Shown here: piece by piece, positions 56,955 through 64,000 of the stretch
Position numbering within the stretch: the stretch's first letter is position 1
Layout: every line of letters begins with the position of its first letter
Translations under genes and position numbers: made by a program
Assembly: GCA_022824185.1 (NCBI GenBank)
Contig: JAJEAU010000015.1
Location: 92,268-156,267, forward strand
Direction: 5' to 3'
From: Dehalococcoidia bacterium
Lineage (GTDB): Bacteria > Chloroflexota > Dehalococcoidia > Lucifugimonadales > Lucifugimonadaceae
DNA: 64,000 nucleotides
The notes under the pieces: model-generated
What the model was told of the DNA's origin: nothing
Databases searched by the model: none
Seen by the model: only the letters and a program-made list of their open reading frames with translations

Positions 56955-57879
56955 CCCCAAACCAATCCACAACCAGCTCCGTCACCCGCTCTCCTGCCTC
57001 CAACTGCACAACGTGACCGCAGTCCTCGATCACTTCGAGACGCGCATCTGGTATCGTCGCAACGGCCTTCCGACTATGACGCGTCGGCACAATCAGGTCC
57101 GAATCCCCCCAGATCAACAACACCGACGCCCGAATTTTCGAAAGATCATCGTCTTCCAAAATCTCACGCTGCCCCCAAAAGCCCGCAAAACTCCGCAATC
57201 CCTCATGAAACGACGCCGTCGCACCATTCCTGCAACCCACCTGGAAGTGCATCTCCTTGAACGCCTCGCGCTCATCCGACGGTCCTGATTTCTGCGCCTC
57301 GAACCGATCAAAGAAGAAGTAGCGATCGCTGCGCGACCCGTATCGCACCAACGGCCGCATTATCGGCACCGACGCCAACCTCAGCAACCAGTTGAGACCA
57401 CGTCCAAACCCTGGCGACGACATCAACACCGCACGCCGAAACCTCTCTGGCTCTCTGATCAGAGCACCTAAAGACCCAACCGCACCCATCGAGTGACCCG
57501 CGATATCAGCCTCTTCGATCTCCAACTGATCCATCACGCCCAAAATCACGTCTGCAATCTGCTCCCTGGGCGCATAGATCCGCGCCGGCATGTCCGACAG
57601 CCCAAACATCGGCACATCAGGCACGATCACTCTGTGGTCTTCGGCCAAAGCCGCGATCTGTCGATGCCATGCCGGTCCCCCACTACCTGCGCCGTGCACC
57701 AGCAACACCGGCGGACCATCCCCAAACTCCATCACATGCACCCGCTCAAACTCGCCTGCCGTGACATACCGCCCCTCGTACCGCAAGCCGGAAAACGACA
57801 TCAACCGATCCCCAGCATCTCGGATCCCGGCCAGACTCGCATCCCAAGCCTTCGATGATTCTTCAACGGTGATTCCCAA
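56947..57879 (-). CDS. alpha/beta fold hydrolase
   Basis: PPVLLVHGAGSGGPAWHRQIAALAEDHRVIVPDVPMFGLSD, DIAGHSMGAVGSL, LLIWGDSDLIVPTRHS, VIEDCGHVVQLEAGERV. Confidence 0.9.
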   Translation of the reverse strand: MGITVEESSKAWDASLAGIRDAGDRLMSFSGLRYEGRYVTAGEFERVHVMEFGDGPPVLLVHGAGSGGPAWHRQIAALAEDHRVIVPDVPMFGLSDMPARIYAPREQIADVILGVMDQLEIEEADIAGHSMGAVGSLGALIREPERFRRAVLMSSPGFGRGLNWLLRLASVPIMRPLVRYGSRSDRYFFFDRFEAQKSGPSDEREAFKEMHFQVGCRNGATASFHEGLRSFAGFWGQREILEDDDLSKIRASVLLIWGDSDLIVPTRHSRKAVATIPDARLEVIEDCGHVVQLEAGERVTELVVDWFGVS

Positions 57880-57940
57880 AACGCAACTACCTGACCAACA
57901 ACTCTGACGATAGATACGCCAAGTCTAGAATTGGGGTTGC

Positions 57941-60424
57941 ATGTCATTATCTCCCAAAGAAACGCCAATCAATCCCGTGCCGGATCAACACGATGCACCC
58001 CCACCTGACGCTCGCGACGCCATGCTCCTCGAGGCCGAAGAGCTGCTGGAATTCGACCGCGTCCGAGAGATGTTGGCCCATGAAGCGCGCTTCTTCATGT
58101 CGCGCGAAATCATCCGGGATTCTCGCCCGGCACGTCACCCCGAGGACGTCGCTAGACTCCAAGACGAAACATCCGAAGCGACCCACCTCCTCAACACAAA
58201 AGGCGACATCGGACTCGCCGGAATGCGAGACCCGCGCGAACCCCTGCGCCGCGCCATGCTCGGAGGCGTCCTCAGCGGCTCGGAACTCCTCATCCTATGC
58301 AGCATCTACCAGTCGATGTGGATCGCTAGAAACACCGTCTTCGCCATCGAAGACGACGTCCCGATACTCGCTGACGTGGCTTCTCTCATCCACGACCTCA
58401 GACCCATCCGAGCAGAAATCGTAAAGGCCCTATCTGACTCCGGCGACATCCTAGATTCAGCCACACCACGACTAGCACAACTACGCGAACGTTCCCGCAA
58501 CGCTTACCAGAGAGCCATGCGGATGATGGAGCGAATCGTCGCGCGAGACAACTCCCGCTCTTCCCTCCAGTCCAACGTCATCGCCTCACGCAACGACCGC
58601 CTCGTCTTGGAGGTCAAATCCTCAGAACGCAGCTCGCTGCCGGGGATAATCCACGACATTTCCGCCAGCGGACAGACCGCCTTCATCGAACCCTTCCAAG
58701 TCGTCGGCGCGACCAACGAATGGCGGCAAATGGCACTCGAAGCCGAGAAGGAAGAAGAACGCCTGCTCCGCAAATTCTCCCGCGCCATCGCCGCGCAAGG
58801 CGAGGACGCGATGGCTTCCATGCAAGCCGCCGCAACCCTCGACGCAATCGTAGCCAGAGGCCGTTTGTCGTTAAAAATAGCTGGAATACGACCTATCTCA
58901 TCTTCTGAATCCGAGGCTCAAGATCTAAACCGTCTGTTCCTAATCGAAGCAAGGCACCCCTTGCTTGGCGAAGATGCAGTCCCAATCACCATAAACCTCG
59001 ATTCCAAACGCCGCGGCCTAGTCATAACCGGCCCAAACACCGGCGGAAAGACCGTCGCCATCAAAACCCTCGGCCTCATGGCCCTGATGCACCAAACCGG
59101 CATCCGAATACCCGCACGCGAATCCTCGGAACTCCCCGTATTCGACGGCATCTACGCTGACATCGGAGACGCCCAGAGCATCGATCGCTCGGTCTCCACC
59201 TTTTCTTCTCACATGGAACGTGTGATCAACATCATCGACCGCGCATCAAACCACTCCCTAGTACTACTCGACGAACTTGGCACCGGTACCGACCCCGAAG
59301 AAGGCTCCGCGCTCGCCCGCGCAATCCTCGATTCACTCGTCCAACGCGGCGCTTGGACATGCATCACAACCCATCACCGTCAGGTCTCTGAACACGCGGC
59401 AAGACACGAGAATCTCAACAACGCATCGGTCGAACTCGACCCTGAAACCATGCTCCCAAACTACCGCGTGATCATGGACCTCCCCGGCCAGAGTTACGCC
59501 ATGCAAGTCGCCCAAAGACTTGGCCTCGAACAACCAATCCTCGACCACGCCGAAACCCTCCTGGACCCCCTGAGATCCCAGACTGAATCCTTGCTGAAAT
59601 CCCTCCAACGCGAACGCGACGCAGTCCGAGAAATCCAGGAACAAATCGCCATCGACCGCGCAGAAGCCGAAAAACTCCGAGCCCAAGCCGAGGCCAATCT
59701 CGCAACATCCGAAACCGAGCGAGACAAGTCGATCGAGCAGACCCGCGACCAGCTTAAACAAGAGGCCCAACGCGTCCGCCGACAGCTCCGACGCTTAATG
59801 CGCGAAGCCGAACGCAACCAAGGATGGCAGGAAGCCCGGCAATCCGCCTCCGAAATCGTCACCAATGTAAACCGCGCCGACTGGATGAGTGAAGACGGCA
59901 CCGACGCCAAACCATCCCGCCGCCAACGCCCTAATCAACCACCCGCTGACGAATCCCCACAGTTCTCCGTCGGTGACACCGTCCGCGTTGAAAGCCTAGG
60001 CCTATCTGGCGAAATCGTCGAGATCGACCGCGACAACCGCGCAGTCATTCTAGCCGGAACCATGCGATTCCAAGCGCGTCCCCACATGATGACACTAGTC
60101 AAACAAGCCTCGGCTCAACCTGACACCGACACCTTCCAACCCCGACGTGACGGAACCCCCAGAATCAGTTCCGTTGCCGACGCGGCCGGAGATCTCGACG
60201 TCCGCGGCTCCCGCGTCCACATGGTCGAGTCCATGATCCCTCAGTTCATCGACCGCGCCTTCATGCAAGGCCTCACCAGCGTCCGCATCATCCACGGCGA
60301 AGGCACCGGCGCACTCCGCCAAGCCGTCCGAGACATCCTAGCCCGAGAACCACACGTCGAAACCTTCCAGCCAGCGCCAAGAAACGCCGGAGGCAACGGC
60401 GTCACCATCGCCATGCTCGGATAA
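57941..60424 (+). CDS. mutS2: endonuclease MutS2
   Basis: GLVITGPNTGGKTVAIKTLGLMALMHQTG, DIGDAQSIDRSVSTFSSHMERVI, LVLLDELGTGTDPEEGSALARAIL; C-terminal Smr domain LDVRGSRVHMVESMIPQFIDRA...RIIHGEGTGALRQAV. Confidence 0.96.
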   Translation: MSLSPKETPINPVPDQHDAPPPDARDAMLLEAEELLEFDRVREMLAHEARFFMSREIIRDSRPARHPEDVARLQDETSEATHLLNTKGDIGLAGMRDPREPLRRAMLGGVLSGSELLILCSIYQSMWIARNTVFAIEDDVPILADVASLIHDLRPIRAEIVKALSDSGDILDSATPRLAQLRERSRNAYQRAMRMMERIVARDNSRSSLQSNVIASRNDRLVLEVKSSERSSLPGIIHDISASGQTAFIEPFQVVGATNEWRQMALEAEKEEERLLRKFSRAIAAQGEDAMASMQAAATLDAIVARGRLSLKIAGIRPISSSESEAQDLNRLFLIEARHPLLGEDAVPITINLDSKRRGLVITGPNTGGKTVAIKTLGLMALMHQTGIRIPARESSELPVFDGIYADIGDAQSIDRSVSTFSSHMERVINIIDRASNHSLVLLDELGTGTDPEEGSALARAILDSLVQRGAWTCITTHHRQVSEHAARHENLNNASVELDPETMLPNYRVIMDLPGQSYAMQVAQRLGLEQPILDHAETLLDPLRSQTESLLKSLQRERDAVREIQEQIAIDRAEAEKLRAQAEANLATSETERDKSIEQTRDQLKQEAQRVRRQLRRLMREAERNQGWQEARQSASEIVTNVNRADWMSEDGTDAKPSRRQRPNQPPADESPQFSVGDTVRVESLGLSGEIVEIDRDNRAVILAGTMRFQARPHMMTLVKQASAQPDTDTFQPRRDGTPRISSVADAAGDLDVRGSRVHMVESMIPQFIDRAFMQGLTSVRIIHGEGTGALRQAVRDILAREPHVETFQPAPRNAGGNGVTIAMLG

Positions 60425-60490
60425 TTCGACACCCTTGACCAACGCCTCCCCATCAAAACTCCGTCCCAACACATCAAGCAAAACCAGCCC

Positions 60491-60511
60491 CCCTTCGCAA
60501 AGCGAAAAGGG
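60491..60511. terminator. imperfect hairpin between convergent mutS2 and R-M gene
   Basis: CCCTTCGC-AAA-GCGAAAAGGG with an AA bulge. Confidence 0.35.
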
Positions 60512-60554
60512 CGCGAAGACGACGCCTGACGATTAACCATTTATTCTCATCCCC

Positions 60555-63404
60555 TCACAACCTCACATTACAAACCACCGGCTCTGAAGCCAACAACACC
60601 CGCAACCCCCGCAAATCCGGCAATCCCAGAATCTCCGACACCCCCTCATCCAACGCCGACCGCGCAGCACAATCCGCCATCCCCGGCAACCGTTCAAATT
60701 CCGCATCCGCCAACTCATCGAAAAGGTCTGACAACCCGCTGAGTTGCGACGTAGTAATCTGACTAGGATCCAATACAGGCAGGATTCTAAGTTCTGATTT
60801 CTTGAACTTAACCCAAGGTCCCCGTGTGGTCGTACGGATTCCGAGCAACGCAAGAATTCCCAAGCTCGAGTTCATCCATACCGCGACCGCCTTTTCATGA
60901 TCAGGGTCGTTAAGTCTTAACGGCCACCATACGTTTGACAGAACATTCTCGGAAGAGCGCATCGTCACAACCCTTACGGTTTCTAACCAAATACGTTCGC
61001 AAATCAAAATCCGTCCAGCCTTCGGCCACAGAGTATCAATCGGTTTTAGCCGTCTACCCGGTCGAGGTGACGCCAAAGGTGCGAGATATTTGTCCGGGAT
61101 TGTTGAAATAGTGCGGCGTACATCCGTGTTGTGGTTTTCGACCATACGGTAAGCAGTTACAGTATTTGTAGGTTCGAAGCCGTCACGAACGTCTCGAATG
61201 TCCGGACCAATCTCACTTATCTGATCCAAACGACACATCGGCACACTGCCAACCGAAGCTTCGCCAGGCACCCAAACCTCGCCATCTTCCAAAAGCCTCA
61301 ACGCGCTTCGCACAACATCAGCCCGAGCGAACTGTACACCCGACCACTGCTTACCCTTGAGCTTCGATTCCGGAACCGAAAACACCTCGCCTACATGCTG
61401 GGCATCAACCTCTAGCAGGGCAGTGCCCGTATCCTCAATCCTCGCCGGCTCAGTTGTGTTGATCGCTTCAGCTACACGATGGGCGTCTAATATCCCTTTG
61501 GGGTTCTCCCAAAGGTTGACGAATGTGGTCCGATGTTCCTCTCCATCCCCGTTATCAGGACGCCGAGTCGCGATCAATAACGCTTCGGACAATTCCGTGC
61601 TGTCCGAAAAGTTCCAACGCGAAGGATCATGCGACGCCACTACCACGTCCAACATATAGTCGTTCTCTATCAACGCCCGCGTCTGCGACCACGAAGGACC
61701 TGTGCAAACTGTCAACGGCAAAACCAACGCCAAACGCCCTTCGCCAGGCCGCAATTTCGGCGATGCTGCCGCTACGAACGCAGCACCAAGCCCCGCGGTC
61801 GACGACGCCTGCATCGACCGCAAGCGACGCGACAACTCCCGTTGAAGCCTCGTTCTTTCCGCTCTCGGTAAACTCCCAAATAGTAGGTTCCCGCCAACTG
61901 ACCTAGTAAACGGCGGATTCATTATCGCCAGATCCAACTCCGGCAGTCTCGCCGTTTCTCCTTCTTTTACCCCGCGCGAGCCTCTCCCAGATACTCGCCT
62001 AGCATCTCGCGTCGTGATGCCAGTCTGTTCAGGCGACATTGCATACTGCACAGCAGCTTCGTTTGAGTTCAGGAACTCTAACGACCCCAGCAGGACATTC
62101 GAACCCTCGACCCCAAGTGCCATCTCGTAAAGCCTCATGTGCTCGAATTTGATGTCAGGGTTGAGCATTGCAAGGCTCGTCGCTGCGAAATGCACCGCCG
62201 ATAGCTGTACGTCGTAGCCGTACAAAGCTCTTTCAACCATCTCTTTGTGAAGAGCCGCAGCTTCAGTTCCTCCCGCATCCGTGTGTTTCCGCTCCACCTC
62301 GGCAGCCACTGCCATCAGCAACGTCCCAGTGCCGCACGCTAGATCCGCGATATTGAGTGATGCCGGATACTCGTGGTCGGACCAGTCGACACCCTCAGGC
62401 CAGTCATCGAATACCAATCTTGACAGCATTGTCGCCGCGGGAACAGATGTATAGTACGCCCCAGTGAACTTGGCATCCGTTAGGAGCGTGTGAAACAACC
62501 GCCCTGCAAGATCATGCCCTTCTAGGGTCCGCGTGTCCTTTACAGCCTTTACCAAAGGTTCGATGACCGGAAGTTGCACTTCTGGAGGACCGTCCTTGAG
62601 CACATCCACGATGTTCCCGGCCAACTCAAAAACTGGCACGTAGTCGATTTTGTCCATGACGTAGGTCCACGCGTCGTGCAACCCGTCGAGGTCTTTTCTC
62701 AATGCTTCGTTTACGGTGGCTACATCATCGTCTACCGCAGCGAGACGATCTTGAAACGCCAACGCGTTGAAAAGCACCAGACACCCGATACGTAGAGCTG
62801 CCGCGCGATCCTTTTCCTTGTCAGATTTGGCGATAATATCCGAAGTCCGCCGCGCGATTCTGGCGTGTCCAGCAATCTTCTGAGCCGACTCTTCAAGCGC
62901 GTAACCCACGACACCGGCCGCAGCCTGAACACGGTCAACACCCTCAATCTCCAATGGAAGAACTCGCAAGTGATCCGCGAGGTCAACAACAGACCCGGTC
63001 CGTACACGATGCTCGTTTTCTACATCCCCGCGAACCCCGTGTAGCCACCATTCAATGTCACCGGCATTCTCCAAACACGAAAACACGTCTGCTGCTTGAC
63101 GAAACTCCTCGGGATATACAACGCCCAATATCCCTAACTCATCTGGAAAAGCATCCAATCTCTCGTTTAGCTGTGACTCCAAATCATTGCGCGAACCGCC
63201 GTACTTGCATTCCATCAAAACGTTGTCGCCGGTTCTCAACTCAACACGAATGTCCGGGACACCTTGCCGACTACGTCGCTCAGCGCGTGCGTCGATTCCG
63301 CGATCCTTCAGCATGCGAGCCAAGGCGACGTTAAACGCCTCCTCGCGATTAGTTTCCGATCTGTCTCTTCTAGGCATGTCCAGCTGTGGCACTTCCCGCC
63401 CCAT
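60555..63404 (-). CDS. single-polypeptide restriction enzyme/N6-adenine DNA methyltransferase (type IIG-like)
   Basis: N-terminal nuclease-like PDIRVELRTGDNVLMECKYG (PD...ExK), MTase motif I DLACGTGTLLMAVAAEVE, motif IV LAIMNPPFTRSVGG; ~950 aa. Confidence 0.82.
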   Translation of the reverse strand: MGREVPQLDMPRRDRSETNREEAFNVALARMLKDRGIDARAERRSRQGVPDIRVELRTGDNVLMECKYGGSRNDLESQLNERLDAFPDELGILGVVYPEEFRQAADVFSCLENAGDIEWWLHGVRGDVENEHRVRTGSVVDLADHLRVLPLEIEGVDRVQAAAGVVGYALEESAQKIAGHARIARRTSDIIAKSDKEKDRAAALRIGCLVLFNALAFQDRLAAVDDDVATVNEALRKDLDGLHDAWTYVMDKIDYVPVFELAGNIVDVLKDGPPEVQLPVIEPLVKAVKDTRTLEGHDLAGRLFHTLLTDAKFTGAYYTSVPAATMLSRLVFDDWPEGVDWSDHEYPASLNIADLACGTGTLLMAVAAEVERKHTDAGGTEAAALHKEMVERALYGYDVQLSAVHFAATSLAMLNPDIKFEHMRLYEMALGVEGSNVLLGSLEFLNSNEAAVQYAMSPEQTGITTRDARRVSGRGSRGVKEGETARLPELDLAIMNPPFTRSVGGNLLFGSLPRAERTRLQRELSRRLRSMQASSTAGLGAAFVAAASPKLRPGEGRLALVLPLTVCTGPSWSQTRALIENDYMLDVVVASHDPSRWNFSDSTELSEALLIATRRPDNGDGEEHRTTFVNLWENPKGILDAHRVAEAINTTEPARIEDTGTALLEVDAQHVGEVFSVPESKLKGKQWSGVQFARADVVRSALRLLEDGEVWVPGEASVGSVPMCRLDQISEIGPDIRDVRDGFEPTNTVTAYRMVENHNTDVRRTISTIPDKYLAPLASPRPGRRLKPIDTLWPKAGRILICERIWLETVRVVTMRSSENVLSNVWWPLRLNDPDHEKAVAVWMNSSLGILALLGIRTTTRGPWVKFKKSELRILPVLDPSQITTSQLSGLSDLFDELADAEFERLPGMADCAARSALDEGVSEILGLPDLRGLRVLLASEPVVCNVRL

Positions 63405-63519
63405 CAGGGCTAAAATCCGTAATTGAATTCACTACATCGAAACATGATTCTACGCTGAAGCCCCGTTACCTTTTCCCCAAATGGCAGAGATATCCCCACC
63501 ACCTCCACAACCCAGCGCA

Positions 63520-63720
63520 ATTCAAACAACACACAAATCCAAAACCCCGAAAATCATCCCAGAATCCTCAAACCCAGACCAACACGACTTCCAAAAATCA
63601 ACACGAACCCAACGAATCCCGCAACTCACATCCATACAACAAACGAATCAAAACCATCTAACCCCACATACACAACGAATCCCGCAAATTCCCAACAACA
63701 TCCCAAAACAACTTGACAAC
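63520..63720. other. A/C-rich, G-poor intergenic tract with 15-nt direct repeat
   Basis: Hand count gives 11 G in 63541-63720 (180 nt). CAACGAATCCCGCAA occurs at 63610-63624 and 63673-63687. Confidence 0.7.
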
Positions 63721-63753
63721 CACCACAACCGTGCTGTTACACTGAGAATCAGT
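63713..63753 (+). promoter_or_regulatory. putative sigma70-type promoter with operator dyad
   Basis: TTGACA at 63713-63718; candidate -10 GTTACA (63736, 17-nt spacer) or TACACT (63738, 19-nt spacer); perfect dyad ACTGA-GAA-TCAGT at 63741-63753. Confidence 0.45.
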
Positions 63754-63772
63754 CAGATCGAGATATGACATG

Positions 63773-63950
63773 CGTCGTGGCGACGGTCGCGGCAACCCCA
63801 GCCCTCGAGGCCATCGGGATCGTGTTGGAAGTCGGAAGAAACCCGCAACGCGGGAGGAGGACCAGCTTCCTTGGCGTCACCCCGCAGCTCCTGACGAGCG
63901 AGCTGAAAGGCCTTGCTGAGACGCCTCAGTCGAAAGACTGTGGAGGGATC
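63773..63950 (+). other. hairpin-rich leader / candidate structured RNA
   Basis: CGTCG-TGG-CGACG (63773-63785), CCCGC-AAC-GCGGG (63842-63854), CAGCTC-N9-GAGCTG (63885-63905), CTGAG-ACGC-CTCAG (63916-63929), CAGTC-GAAA-GACTG (63927-63940). Confidence 0.45.
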
Positions 63951-63956
63951 CGACAT

Positions 63957-64000
63957 ATGAAGCGTGCCCGGGACTGGTTCACGGACGCGGCCGACGGTTA
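63957..64000 (+). CDS. start of an unidentified ORF truncated by window end
   Basis: GGAGGG at 63942-63947, 9 nt before ATG 63957; MKRARDWFTDAADG... runs off the window. The same frame is open upstream to ATG 63765. Confidence 0.4.
   Translation, partial: MKRARDWFTDAADG

Noticed and set aside
56237-57016. 259-aa plus-strand ORF overlapping the formyl-THF hydrolase-like gene
   Set aside because: Arg/His/Pro-rich alternate frame with no domain signature.
63481-63768. 95-aa plus-strand ORF in the A/C-rich tract
   Set aside because: Composition (P/T/N/Q/H-rich) simply reflects the G-poor DNA; no RBS or domain.
63891-63910. Hammerhead-like core CTGACGA...TGAAA
   Set aside because: Stem II cannot form properly with the intervening GCGAGC, and the segment pairs better as CAGCTC/GAGCTG.
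63753-63956. 67-aa minus-strand ORF opposite the hairpin-rich leader
   Set aside because: No recognisable domain; the plus strand has the better RBS/ATG and promoter-like elements.
1-64000. CRISPR array, prophage or complete insertion sequence
   Set aside because: No regularly spaced repeat series, integrase, transposase or phage structural genes were seen; the short repeats found are operator-like or hairpins.

Overview
This 64 kb window is gene-dense bacterial chromosome. Gene content (enolase-superfamily paralogs, amidohydrolases, SDRs, a CocE-type hydrolase, and a GT39/DUF2298 giant membrane protein) suggests Chloroflexota, possibly SAR202-like; that placement is inference. Most genes are recognisable housekeeping or catabolic genes: glnA, rlmN, a gltA-midA-like-gcvT-gcvH-gcvPA-gcvPB run, thrS, rmuC, dnaE, recG, argC and mutS2. 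Three tRNAs are present: Val-GAC, Arg-GCG and Leu-CAG. Small defence or stress modules are scattered through the window: two PIN-type toxin/antitoxin pairs, an MNT/HEPN pair, an AlbA_2-type ATP-binding regulator and a DUF4143 ATPase (each behind its own repeated palindromic sites), and a single-polypeptide restriction-methyltransferase. The observations I find most worth following are: (1) a hairpin-rich leader with a putative promoter, operator and RBS in front of an ORF cut by the right edge of the window; (2) operator-like repeat arrays upstream of the AlbA_2 and DUF4143 genes; (3) an EamA transporter ORF with no canonical start, apparently starting at CTG in a CTGA overlap; (4) a stand-alone formyl-THF hydrolase-like gene resembling the ALDH1L N-terminal domain; (5) tandem enolase-superfamily paralogs with an unusual Asp-to-Glu site. 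No CRISPR array, rRNA, integrase or clear transposase was seen. All functional calls come from reading motifs by eye; no database search was run.
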